Shown in pieces: positions 8,584 through 16,701 of a DNA stretch of 48,003 bases. Origin of the DNA: Actinobacteria bacterium HGW-Actinobacteria-7 (GTDB lineage: Bacteria > Actinomycetota > Coriobacteriia > Anaerosomatales > PHET01); assembly GCA_002841275.1 (NCBI GenBank), contig PHET01000016.1, positions 1 through 48,003 on the forward strand. The letters run 5' to 3'. A model generated the notes under the pieces. It searched no databases and was not told the DNA's origin. It saw only the letters and a program-made list of their open reading frames with translations. The translations under genes and the position numbers were made by a program. The first letter of the stretch is position 1. The number at the start of each line of letters is the position of its first letter.

Positions 8584-9180
8584 CTACCATTTCGCATAGT
8601 CTTCACCGTGCTCGCGATACTCCTTGAGCGTGGCGCCGGTCTGGTCGCGCAGGTTTAAGATCTTGCAGGCCATCTCCAAGCAGCTGATCCACTGGAACGC
8701 CTCTTCTAGCACCGTACCGATGGCGAACGGTCCGTGGCCGCGCAACAGGACGCATTTGTACTCCCGCAAAGCCTCGGACACGGTGTCAGCAACGGCGCTT
8801 GAGCCGGCGGTCTGAGGGAGTGAGTAGACGGGCACCTTGTGCAGCAGGTAGCTCGCCTCTGAATCGATGGGCACGATTTCGTCATCGATCATCGATCGAA
8901 GGATCGTATGCGGCGAGTGGGTGTGGACAATCGCCAACCCGTTGGTCCGAGCATAGATGGCGCGATGCACGACGATCTCGGTCGAGGCAAGGGCCACCTC
9001 GCTGTCGTCATGGTCGAGCGAAGTCTCAATGATGTCCCGCTCGGTGAGGCGCCCCAACATGGATCCCCGCCTGGTAATGAGGATGCGATCGCCCACCCGC
9101 ACGCTCATGTTGCCACCGTGGCTCGAAATCAGACCTGCCGTGTAGATGTCTTGCCCGATATCGCGGAACTGCTCGTACAT
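8584..9180 (-). CDS. Class II aldolase/adducin-family protein
   Basis: Predicted zinc-dependent sugar-phosphate aldolase or epimerase of 198 residues, in the fuculose-1-phosphate aldolase / ribulose-5-phosphate 4-epimerase family. SSHGGNMSVR is the phosphate-binding segment. STEIVVHRAIY holds the expected catalytic Glu. VHTHSPHT gives two zinc ligands and LLRGHGPFA the third. Its ATG overlaps the acyltransferase stop in TGATG, so the two are translationally coupled. Family members make dihydroxyacetone phosphate plus lactaldehyde or similar aldehydes. The aldehyde oxidoreductase two genes upstream makes an aldehyde-handling role plausible (inference). Confidence 0.9.
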   Translation of the reverse strand: MYEQFRDIGQDIYTAGLISSHGGNMSVRVGDRILITRRGSMLGRLTERDIIETSLDHDDSEVALASTEIVVHRAIYARTNGLAIVHTHSPHTILRSMIDDEIVPIDSEASYLLHKVPVYSLPQTAGSSAVADTVSEALREYKCVLLRGHGPFAIGTVLEEAFQWISCLEMACKILNLRDQTGATLKEYREHGEDYAKW

Positions 9181-10220
9181 CAGCTGGCCTTCTTCCTGAA
9201 AGGTGCCCCTGCGATAAGGTCAGCCAAGCGCGGAATGGGTCCGAGTCCGAAGACCAGCACCAAGGCCGTCGTCGTCAGCAGGACGGCTGGAAGAGTCCCC
9301 GTCAGCATCTCTCGGTAATCGTAGAACTTGATGGTCTGCACGAACAGCGCATGCCACACGTATATCGACAGAGAAGCCACGCCCAGCGTCGACAACAGGG
9401 ACTTCGAGCGCGGAACCAGCTGAAGAAAGGCTGCAATCAGGAGACCGGCGATAGCGAGCAGCTCGAGTCTGATGACACCTGCGGGCGCGCCCACCAGATG
9501 CAGCCCCTTGTAGGGCGCGCGCCCCAAGAGCACTTCGCTTCCGGTCACGAGCACCCCAGAGTACAGCGCGGTGAAGGCGAGCACGAAGACGAGCACTGCG
9601 ACCACACGGGTCCACCGATTCCGTGGCATCGCCCAACCCATCTGCTTCACGCGATAGCCGGCCACATAGAACGGCAGAAAGGTGAACACGCGGTTGATGG
9701 TCAGCCACTGACCGCCTTTGATGAAGTACCCGGATGCTGCAGAAATCAGAACCGCAATGGCAATCGACACGAGAGCGGCCTTTGTGCCCTTGCCGACTGC
9801 AAACAGCGCAAGCGCAAGTTGCCACCACGCCATCGCGAGTAAGAACCACAATGCGAAAGCCGGGTGGAACAGAATCTGATTGAGGCCGAACGCCGGCCCG
9901 TCAAGCAACAAGTATCCCCATGCAAGACTGATCGTGTTGAACGCCAGATACCGCCAGAGGACCTTCCCCAACGAGTGCGCGCCCTTCTGGGTGAACTCGT
10001 AGGGTCGCGACAACATCCCGGTCACGAAGATGAAGGCAGGCATATGGAACAGCAGCACCATGAGATAGAAGGATCGCCCGGGCTGGACCTTGGCGACTTC
10101 CAGCGAGAACAGGTGGTTGAACACCACCAGGCTGATCAGTCCCGCCTTCGCATTGTCGAAGAACGGCACGCGCTGCTTGACGGGTTGTGCGATCGCCACC
10201 GCATCTTCTGCCACGCTCAC
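9180..10220 (-). CDS. Membrane acyltransferase (acyltransferase 3 / fucose 4-O-acetylase-like)
   Basis: Integral membrane protein of 346 residues with about ten hydrophobic segments. The N-terminal part has FFDNAKAGLISLVVFNH and MVLLFHMPAFIFVTGML. These match the acyltransferase-3 family, in particular the COG3594 fucose 4-O-acetylase-like group, with the conserved 'FHMP.F.F.SG' pattern. Such enzymes move acetyl or other acyl groups across the membrane onto surface glycans. It starts at a GTG overlapping the stop of the aldehyde oxidoreductase gene (GTGA), and its stop overlaps the next gene. Tight coupling to metabolic enzymes is unusual for this family. The substrate is unknown. Confidence 0.88.
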   Translation of the reverse strand: MSVAEDAVAIAQPVKQRVPFFDNAKAGLISLVVFNHLFSLEVAKVQPGRSFYLMVLLFHMPAFIFVTGMLSRPYEFTQKGAHSLGKVLWRYLAFNTISLAWGYLLLDGPAFGLNQILFHPAFALWFLLAMAWWQLALALFAVGKGTKAALVSIAIAVLISAASGYFIKGGQWLTINRVFTFLPFYVAGYRVKQMGWAMPRNRWTRVVAVLVFVLAFTALYSGVLVTGSEVLLGRAPYKGLHLVGAPAGVIRLELLAIAGLLIAAFLQLVPRSKSLLSTLGVASLSIYVWHALFVQTIKFYDYREMLTGTLPAVLLTTTALVLVFGLGPIPRLADLIAGAPFRKKAS

Positions 10221-12007
10221 ACCGCCCCCGCCAACTCGGAGAGCCCCAACTGTTCGAGCTTTGCTGACCTCGGTACGCCAGAACCGTTCCAGCCCCTGAA
10301 ACGGTAGTACTCCTCAAGCATCGGAGCCAGGTCGACCACCTGCCCGGCAGCGTTAGCGTCCTCGAGCAGGCGTGTCGGAAGGCGGTCGTCTGCAGCGGTG
10401 AATCCCTCCCGATTGTTGTACAGCCGCTCGAGATTCCAGATGCGCTCACCGGTCCCCAGCAGCTCCTGGCCACCCATCTCGAAACCCGTGACGGCCGAGA
10501 AGAGCCTCGCGTAGTGCTCCTCGGAAAGCGCGAAACTCGAGAACTTGCACAAGCTCAGCGAGTCCAGTGCAGCACCCAGATGCTGGGCGACGATCAGCAG
10601 CCCCGCCTTGCCGCCGGTGGCAGCCGGGTCGACCAGTTTGGGAGTGCCCAGCACCTCGAAACCCAGCATGTTCCCGCGAAGGTGGCAGCCTCCGCGGTTG
10701 CTCGTCGCGTAGCCCAGACCCTGGCCTTGCATGCCACGAGGGTCATACGCGGGCAGTTCAAGCCCTTTGACCTCCATGGCGATGTCCGGCCGCGCGAACG
10801 ATGCGCATAGTGCGCGTGCGCCGGACGCAGCGGCCTCTCCGAACTCACCCTTACGCGCACCCAGTGCGCGAATCGCATCAGCAACGCTGGCACTGTCGCC
10901 ACGCCGTGGGCCTTCCGCCAGCAGGCCCTCCTCGGCCAGCTCGATCGCTGCAGCGATGGTGCCACCCACCGAGATCGTGTCGAGCCCCAGCTCGTTACAC
11001 AGGTAGTTCAAGTCGACAACGGCCTCGAGCGAATCGATACCCAAGTTCGCGCCCAGTGCCCATATGGTCTCGTACTCGGGGCCGTGGCCCTCGCCCTTGG
11101 CGGTCCTGGTCTGACGCCCGCACACGATGGGGCATCCCCAGCAGCCGGCGCGCTTCACCAGGAACTCATCGGCAAGCCGTTCGCCGGAGAGTCCGTCAAC
11201 GAATGCGCCTCCGGGCTCGCGGTAGTTCATCGCTGGCATCAAGCCACGCTTCCCCAGCACGCCCACGAGCATGGCAGTCCCGAAACGAGGCAGTGCCGTA
11301 CTCGTGATCGGGTTGGCCGAAAGGGTCTTCTTGACCTCATACAGGAAGAACTCGAGGTCCTCAGGGTGAGCGACTGAGGGCCGCGTCAAGCCGGATACCA
11401 CGATGCCCTTGATTTTCTTCGAGCCCATCACAGCACCCATGCCGCCGCGGCCCAGTGCACGTCGGTTGTCGACCATGATCGTGGCGAGCAGGACCTCCCG
11501 CTCCCCCGCCGAGCCGATCACTGCAGCGCTCACGCCGGTGCGCCCCTCAAGCAGCGCCGTGGTCGCCCGCGAGACCTCGGCACCCGCCAGCGCGTCGGCG
11601 GCAACGAACCGCACGCCTTCTGCGTCGATCTCGAGCGTCGACAACGACGACGACGCTCCAGTCACCACCAGCGCGTCATAGCCCGCGCCTTTGAGTCGCG
11701 CGCCAAACGCGCCCCCGCAGTTGGTGTCGAGCACCGTTCCGGTCAGCGGGGACTTGCCCGTGAGCGAGAAGCGACCCGATGTGGGGGCCTTAGTGCCCGT
11801 CAAGGGCCCCGTCGCGAAGATCAACGGAGCCTCAGGCGACAGGGGGGCGACATCCGGAGGCGCGAGGTCGAAGAGCAGACGTGCGCCCAAGCCCCGTCCG
11901 CCTATGAAGTCGCGCGCCAATGCCACGTCGAGTTCTTCGACGTGATAGGTCTGTTCGCTGAGATCGACGTACAGTACGCGGCCGCAGTAGCCGTGCCATT
12001 CAGTCAT
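10217..12007 (-). CDS. Aldehyde ferredoxin oxidoreductase (tungsten/molybdenum)
   Basis: Oxygen-sensitive oxidoreductase of 596 residues that interconverts aldehydes and carboxylic acids with ferredoxin. The N-terminal half carries the family's pterin-binding features: GGRGLGARLLF near 37-47, TGPLTGT, and NCGGAFGARLKGAGYDALVV. The single [4Fe-4S] cluster is predicted at C289, C292 and C296 (CWGCPIVC) plus C487 (LSLCKF), almost the same numbering as the Pyrococcus enzyme. The length is normal. It sits five bases after the PPi-type phosphofructokinase gene and overlaps the acyltransferase gene by four bases. No molybdopterin-synthesis or ferredoxin gene is nearby. The substrate is not evident. 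Confidence 0.95.
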   Translation of the reverse strand: MTEWHGYCGRVLYVDLSEQTYHVEELDVALARDFIGGRGLGARLLFDLAPPDVAPLSPEAPLIFATGPLTGTKAPTSGRFSLTGKSPLTGTVLDTNCGGAFGARLKGAGYDALVVTGASSSLSTLEIDAEGVRFVAADALAGAEVSRATTALLEGRTGVSAAVIGSAGEREVLLATIMVDNRRALGRGGMGAVMGSKKIKGIVVSGLTRPSVAHPEDLEFFLYEVKKTLSANPITSTALPRFGTAMLVGVLGKRGLMPAMNYREPGGAFVDGLSGERLADEFLVKRAGCWGCPIVCGRQTRTAKGEGHGPEYETIWALGANLGIDSLEAVVDLNYLCNELGLDTISVGGTIAAAIELAEEGLLAEGPRRGDSASVADAIRALGARKGEFGEAAASGARALCASFARPDIAMEVKGLELPAYDPRGMQGQGLGYATSNRGGCHLRGNMLGFEVLGTPKLVDPAATGGKAGLLIVAQHLGAALDSLSLCKFSSFALSEEHYARLFSAVTGFEMGGQELLGTGERIWNLERLYNNREGFTAADDRLPTRLLEDANAAGQVVDLAPMLEEYYRFRGWNGSGVPRSAKLEQLGLSELAGAV

Positions 12008-12012
12008 GTGGC

Positions 12013-13254
12013 CTACTCGCAGGGTGTGTCGGAGTGCTCTCGTTGCTGATACTCGAGTGCGCGGGCAAGTCGGTAGAAGTCGCTGTCCTTGCGGATGAAG
12101 CGGATACGGGTCTTGAACGTGTCCGGATCGATCAACTCATCGAATGGAACATACTTCAAATCGAGCTGATCGCGCACGCTCACCATCACTCCGGTGCGTC
12201 CATCTTCAACAATCGCTCGGAATGCGCCGAATCCCAGCTGGCTCCCCAACATCACATCGAACGCCCCGGGTTCCGCACAGCGCGTCTCATAACCGATCTG
12301 CTTGGCCCTTACCTTGATGTTGCGACCGGTTCTGCGTTCGTACTCACGTTCGATGGCACCCGCGAGATGCTCGCCGATACGAACCGCTCCCAGCATCGAG
12401 TTCCCGTGTTCGTCGACCACGCAGGGTTGCTGCTCCTCGGACAGAAGCTCCGCAAGGCCCTCGGCGATACAGATGACCCCGTACTCACGACCGTCTGCGG
12501 CCCGCGTCTCCATCAGATCAACCATCTCGCGGGCCACGGCCTCGGCATCGAACCCGTCCTCGAAGTCCTCGACAGACATCATCCGGGTCGCTTCACCCGC
12601 GATTCCGGCGGCATACGTGAGCCATCCCGCCTTGCGTCCCATCATCTCGAGCACGTACCACGCCTTGGTCGAACGCGCGTCTGCCCCGATGTTTCGGATA
12701 GTCATGGCCGCGTAGTGCGCCGCCGAAGTGAACCCGAACGTCCAGTCGATGCCGAAGTAGTCGTTGTCGATGGTCTTCGGCAGATGCACGATGCGTATGC
12801 GGCGCAGCTCGGGCAGGAGCTCCTGCATCCGGTACAGGTAGTTCGCTGTCTTGAGCGTGTCGTCGCCGCCGATCGAGACCAGTGCATCGATCTCGTAGTA
12901 TTCAAGCGCCTCATAGACGGCCCGCAGCTTGACGTTCTTCTCGGGATCGACCAAATCGCACAGCTCTCGAACCGGCTTGCCGGGATTCGCTCTCGAGGTC
13001 CGCAGGATGATGTCCTTGCGCGACCGGATCCCTGAGACAAGGTCCCTGGTCAGACACAGGTAGTCCCGCCCCTCCACCAACGGTTGATCACAGGTGAAGC
13101 GCTCCAGGTCCTCATAGCCGTCCAGGAACCCGAATACTTGGATTCCGGCGTTCAGAAAAGAGATGGCGGCAGCAGAGATGACGGCGTTGGCCGCTGGCGC
13201 CGGACCTCCCGAGAACAGCATGCCCACACGACGCACAGGATGATCGGGGCTCAT
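12013..13254 (-). CDS. pfp: Phosphofructokinase, predicted pyrophosphate-dependent
   Basis: Glycolytic enzyme of 413 residues phosphorylating fructose 6-phosphate. The donor-specifying motif is GGDD (129-132) and the catalytic loop is PKTIDND (159-165). In this family Asp after GGD and Lys before TID mark pyrophosphate-dependent enzymes, while ATP enzymes have GGDG and PGTID. The prediction is therefore a reversible PPi-using enzyme. The N-terminal loop reads SGGPAPAANAV rather than the usual GGDAPGMN, and MMGRKAGW (substrate binding) is intact. The ATG has GGAGG upstream. It lies 39 bases after accA and in the same run as fructose-bisphosphate aldolase, the next step of glycolysis. Confidence 0.94.
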   Translation of the reverse strand: MSPDHPVRRVGMLFSGGPAPAANAVISAAAISFLNAGIQVFGFLDGYEDLERFTCDQPLVEGRDYLCLTRDLVSGIRSRKDIILRTSRANPGKPVRELCDLVDPEKNVKLRAVYEALEYYEIDALVSIGGDDTLKTANYLYRMQELLPELRRIRIVHLPKTIDNDYFGIDWTFGFTSAAHYAAMTIRNIGADARSTKAWYVLEMMGRKAGWLTYAAGIAGEATRMMSVEDFEDGFDAEAVAREMVDLMETRAADGREYGVICIAEGLAELLSEEQQPCVVDEHGNSMLGAVRIGEHLAGAIEREYERRTGRNIKVRAKQIGYETRCAEPGAFDVMLGSQLGFGAFRAIVEDGRTGVMVSVRDQLDLKYVPFDELIDPDTFKTRIRFIRKDSDFYRLARALEYQQREHSDTPCE

Positions 13255-13293
13255 GACGTACCTCCGGTTAAGCGGGTCGGGCGGCCACCTGGT

Positions 13294-14253
13294 CTACGGG
13301 GCGTACGCGCCCACCGCCCTCAGGCGCTCGTAACGTGTCGCAACCAGCTCTTCTCTGTGGATACCCGAAAGCTCGAGAAGCGCACGCCCTACCGACGTAC
13401 CCACCGCCACGAACATGGCAGCCGGGTCATGATGCGCCCCGCCAACCGGTTCGGGCACGATCTCGTCGATGATCCCCATGCCAAGCAGGTCGCTTGCGGT
13501 CATCTTCAAACACGCGGCCGCAGATGACGCCTGGGCGGAGTCGCGGTACAGGATCGAGGCACACGCCTCGGGGCTGATCACCGAGTAGTACGAGTTCTCA
13601 AGCATGATGAGCCGGTCGCCGAAGCCGATGGCCAGCGCCCCGCCGCTGCCTCCCTCTCCGATACCGACCGCGACCACCGGAACGCCCACAGCAGATAGCG
13701 TCGCAAGTGACTCCGCTATGGCCCACGCCTGTCCCCGCTCTTCGGCTTCGATCCCGGGAAACGCCCCCGCTGTGTCGAGGAACGACACGATAGGCAACCC
13801 GAACTTGTCGGCCATCTGCATGATGCGCATCGCCTTGCGAAAGCCTTCGGGATGCGGGGAACCGAAGTTGCGACGTATGTTCGACTTGGTGTCGGTGCCC
13901 TTGCGGTGGCCCAGGATCACCACACGACGGCCCTGGAAGGTGCCGAGGCCTGCGAACATCGCCTCATCGTCGCCGTACGATCGGTCGCCGTGCAACTCAA
14001 GCACGTCGTCGAAGAGCGCTGCGATGTAGTGCTCGGTCTTGGGCCTGGACGGGTGCCGCGCGATCTGGACCCGGTCCCACGGGCCGAGGTCACGGTAGGT
14101 CTGGTCGCGCAGGACCTCTATCTGCGCCGACAGCGCTTCAATCTCGGCCGCCAGCTCGGGATCCGCCGAGACGTCCATTCGCTTGAGCGCCACGACCTTG
14201 TCTTCAAGTGCGAACAGGGGCCGCTCGAACTCCATCACGTGACGACGGGCCAT
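13294..14253 (-). CDS. accA: Acetyl-CoA carboxylase carboxyltransferase subunit alpha
   Basis: Alpha subunit (319 residues, normal length) of the carboxyltransferase that moves the carboxyl group from biotin to acetyl-CoA, the first step of fatty-acid synthesis. Recognisable segments are HPSRPKTEHYI, LHGDRSYGDD, FGSPHPEGFRKAMRIM, DTAGAFPGIEAEERGQ and GEGGSGGALAIG. Its ATG abuts the accD stop (TAG then ATG) and is preceded by GGAGGTG. Biotin carboxylase and carrier-protein genes are not in this window. Separate accD and accA is the bacterial, not the fused actinobacterial acyl-CoA carboxylase, arrangement. Confidence 0.96.
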   Translation of the reverse strand: MARRHVMEFERPLFALEDKVVALKRMDVSADPELAAEIEALSAQIEVLRDQTYRDLGPWDRVQIARHPSRPKTEHYIAALFDDVLELHGDRSYGDDEAMFAGLGTFQGRRVVILGHRKGTDTKSNIRRNFGSPHPEGFRKAMRIMQMADKFGLPIVSFLDTAGAFPGIEAEERGQAWAIAESLATLSAVGVPVVAVGIGEGGSGGALAIGFGDRLIMLENSYYSVISPEACASILYRDSAQASSAAACLKMTASDLLGMGIIDEIVPEPVGGAHHDPAAMFVAVGTSVGRALLELSGIHREELVATRYERLRAVGAYAP

Positions 14254-15147
14254 CTAGCTCGCACCTCCATCAGAGACTCGTGGAGTGAGATAGTTCAACA
14301 ACAGCGCCAAACGCGATCGCAGCTCGCCTCTGGGCACGACCTCATCGATCAGGCCGTGCTCGAGCATGAACTCGCTCGTCTGAAAGCCCTTGGGGAGCTT
14401 CTGGCGAATCGTCTGTTCGATGATACGTGGACCGGTGAAGCCGATACTTGCGCCGGGTTCGGCAAGGATCACGTCGGCCAGCACCGGAAACGACGCGGTG
14501 ACGCCTCCATAGGTCGGATTGCTCAGCACGGAGACATAGGGCAGCCCTCGGGCGAGATGTCGCTGGACAGCGGCACTGGTCTTGGCCATCTGCATCAGCG
14601 AGAACATCCCCTCCTGCATGCGGGCGCCGCCGGACGCCGTGATCATCACGACGGGCAGACGCCTCTCAGTGGCCAGTTCGAACGCACGCGCGATCTTCTC
14701 GCCGACGACCGAACCCATCGATGCGCCGATGAATCGGAAGTCCATGACTCCCAGGACCACTGGTATGCCGTCGATTGCAGCTGTGCCGGTCACCACGCCC
14801 TCGTTCAGACCGCTCTTCGCTCGGCCCCCCTCAAGGGACTCGGCGTACGACTTGGCCGCAACGAAGGACAGCGGGTCCGCAGGGGCAAGGTGTCCGTCGG
14901 TCTCGAGGAACGAGCCCTCATCGGCGATCATCTCGATACGCTGCGGCGCAGGAACGTCGAAGTGGTGCCCGCAAGACGGGCACACCCTCATGTTCGCTAC
15001 AAGATCGCCTTCGTAGATGGTCTTGTGGCAGGTCTCGCACTTGATCCAGACGCCGTCGGGCACATCCGAAGCAGGCGCAGAGGCACCTTCGGAGACACGC
15101 GTATAGCGCCGGGCCTCTCTGGCGGAGAACCAGTCGGAAATGGGCAT
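14254..15147 (-). CDS. accD: Acetyl-CoA carboxylase carboxyltransferase subunit beta
   Basis: Beta subunit of the acetyl-CoA carboxyltransferase, 297 residues from the ATG at 15145-15147 (MPISDWFSAREARR). The longer open frame would run into the aldolase gene. An N-terminal four-cysteine zinc ribbon (C37, C40, C56, C59: CETC...CPSC) is followed by the crotonase-like domain with ITASGGARMQEG and SIGFTGPRIIEQT. It begins 16 bases after the aldolase stop and directly precedes accA, so the two subunits are made together. No strong ribosome site is seen, so coupling to the upstream gene is possible. Confidence 0.95.
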   Translation of the reverse strand: MPISDWFSAREARRYTRVSEGASAPASDVPDGVWIKCETCHKTIYEGDLVANMRVCPSCGHHFDVPAPQRIEMIADEGSFLETDGHLAPADPLSFVAAKSYAESLEGGRAKSGLNEGVVTGTAAIDGIPVVLGVMDFRFIGASMGSVVGEKIARAFELATERRLPVVMITASGGARMQEGMFSLMQMAKTSAAVQRHLARGLPYVSVLSNPTYGGVTASFPVLADVILAEPGASIGFTGPRIIEQTIRQKLPKGFQTSEFMLEHGLIDEVVPRGELRSRLALLLNYLTPRVSDGGAS

Positions 15148-15163
15148 CTGAGTGTCCGCGGCG

Positions 15164-16120
15164 CTAGACCGCGAAGTCCTTGTCTCCCGCGAACACTGCC
15201 AGCGCGTCAGCAACGCTCCAGTCACCAAGTGTGATGGCGCTGATTGCCTTGGTCAGACGAACCGCCTCGTCGAGCGAGCGCTGGTGGATGTTGCGACCCG
15301 TGGCGTTGCCGGTCGCGCCGCCCACGTGGATCTGGTCCCACAGCTGCTGCAAGAACACATCGGCCTCGACGGTGGAACCACCGGCACATACCAGACCGCA
15401 ACGGCCGGATGCGGACGAAGCCTCTTTGAGCTTGTCTGCCGAGGAGCCCGCGTCGTCGCCCTTGGGCGGGTTGACCTTCACGAAGTCGGCGCCCAGACAC
15501 AGTGCCGTGCCTGCTGCCCCAGCGATCAGGTGAGCGTCCTTCTCGTTAGCCACAGCCTTGCCACGTGGGTACATCCACAACACGACGATCAGACCGTTGG
15601 CGTGCGCGTCAGCGATGAGCTGGCCGGCCTCGGCCAACATCTGAGATTCATAGTCGCTGCCAAGGTAGATGGTGTATCCGATACCGACCACGTTCACACC
15701 GTTGTCGCGCATGTCGAGAACGGTCTCGATACCGTAGAGCTGCGGCGAGTACGGATCATCCTGATGCTTGGCGGGGTCCTGGCTGGTCTTGATGAGGTGG
15801 GTCTTGGAGTTCATCTTCACCAGATAGTTGATCTCCGGATAGTCCGCCGCGTAGGCGGCCACAAGACCCCGCTGACCTGCCAGAACGCCACAGACGCCCT
15901 GCGAACCGATACGAAACAGGTGCTCGGGCTCGGAGTCTGAGATATCGATGCCCGCACCGTGGAAGTCATCGTTGAGGTGCTCGATCTTCTGGTCGCAGGC
16001 AAACAACATCAGACGTCCGGTGCCGCGAGTTGCCTTCAAGTAGTTGTCTACGTAGGTGTCACGCGCCTCAGCGGACACATCTGCCGGAACGCGAACCTGG
16101 TCGCTAGTGATACTCGGCAT
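15164..16120 (-). CDS. Class I fructose-bisphosphate aldolase, archaeal (DhnA/FbaB) type
   Basis: Glycolytic aldolase splitting fructose 1,6-bisphosphate into triose phosphates through a Schiff base, 318 residues. The predicted lysine is K215 in LGADFVKVNPPKG. LMLFACDQKIEHLN near 37-50 is typical of the DhnA-type family, and VCAGGST is the phosphate-binding segment. The ATG is preceded by a strong AAGGGAGGG. It heads the minus-strand run that continues with accD, accA and the PPi-type phosphofructokinase. A 7-bp hairpin lies in its leader at 16155-16173. The rarer archaeal-type class I enzyme is used; no class II gene is seen here. Confidence 0.93.
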   Translation of the reverse strand: MPSITSDQVRVPADVSAEARDTYVDNYLKATRGTGRLMLFACDQKIEHLNDDFHGAGIDISDSEPEHLFRIGSQGVCGVLAGQRGLVAAYAADYPEINYLVKMNSKTHLIKTSQDPAKHQDDPYSPQLYGIETVLDMRDNGVNVVGIGYTIYLGSDYESQMLAEAGQLIADAHANGLIVVLWMYPRGKAVANEKDAHLIAGAAGTALCLGADFVKVNPPKGDDAGSSADKLKEASSASGRCGLVCAGGSTVEADVFLQQLWDQIHVGGATGNATGRNIHQRSLDEAVRLTKAISAITLGDWSVADALAVFAGDKDFAV

Positions 16121-16154
16121 GGAAACCCTCCCTTTCGTGAACCTAGACTCGAAT

Positions 16155-16173
16155 GGCGGCCTCGGGGGCCGCC
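16155..16173. repeat. GC-rich hairpin in the leader of the aldolase gene
   Basis: Perfect 7-bp inverted repeat GGCGGCC/GGCCGCC with a 5-base loop. No T-run follows on the minus strand, so it is not a convincing intrinsic terminator for nadE-GNAT. It may be an mRNA-stabilising leader hairpin. Confidence 0.4.
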
Positions 16174-16239
16174 TGAGAACACCGCTTTTTAGGTTATTCC
16201 ATCGAGGCCGTGCGCGCTACCGCTTGAAACCATGAAACC

Positions 16240-16698
16240 TCAACCGAGATGCTTTCGCATCGTCCGGTGCTCAATCCCCGTGAGTCCACTGACGAACACG
16301 TCACTGACTACCTGGTAGCCCAGTCGCTGGTAGAAGTCGATGGCGGTGTCGCGAGCGTGCAGCACCACTTCATCGTCCGCCTCAGCGCGAGCGCGCCGCT
16401 CGACCGCCTCCATGAGCGCACGTCCCACCCCTGTACCTCTGACAACCGGATCCACGGCCACCTGCCGGACCTGTCTCGGTGCCCCTTCCGACTGCGGCAA
16501 CAGGCGTGCCGTGCCCAGGAGTGCCCCGTCGGGGCCCAGGGCAACTGCGGTCACCGAGCCCGACTCATGTTCGCGCCACGCGCCTGCGCGATCCACGCCA
16601 AAGTCGCGATAGAGAATCTCGTAGAGCAATGCGGCGAGCTCTTCGGCGCGCTCCCACGCCAGAGCGTCAACGAACTCGATCTCCACCGGCAGCGTCAC
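16240..16698 (-). CDS. GNAT-family N-acetyltransferase
   Basis: Acetyltransferase of 152 residues using acetyl-CoA. The acetyl-CoA-binding segment is RQVAVDPVVRGTGVGRALMEAVERRA, with the R-G-x-G-x-G loop. HARDTAIDFYQRLGYQVV forms the usual C-terminal 'FY..LGF' part. It resembles ElaA-like proteins in its N-terminal layout. It starts at a GTG three bases after the nadE stop, so the two are co-transcribed. The substrate is unknown; the link to NAD synthesis is positional only. Confidence 0.9.
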   Translation of the reverse strand: MTLPVEIEFVDALAWERAEELAALLYEILYRDFGVDRAGAWREHESGSVTAVALGPDGALLGTARLLPQSEGAPRQVRQVAVDPVVRGTGVGRALMEAVERRARAEADDEVVLHARDTAIDFYQRLGYQVVSDVFVSGLTGIEHRTMRKHLG

Positions 16699-16701
16699 GC
16701 T

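Noticed and set aside
12034-13035. Plus-strand open frame of 333 codons
   Set aside because: Antisense to the phosphofructokinase gene, with composition typical of a high-GC shadow and no recognisable motif.
13852-15234. Plus-strand open frame of 460 codons
   Set aside because: Antisense to accA and accD, both of which are certain; no motif or ribosome site.
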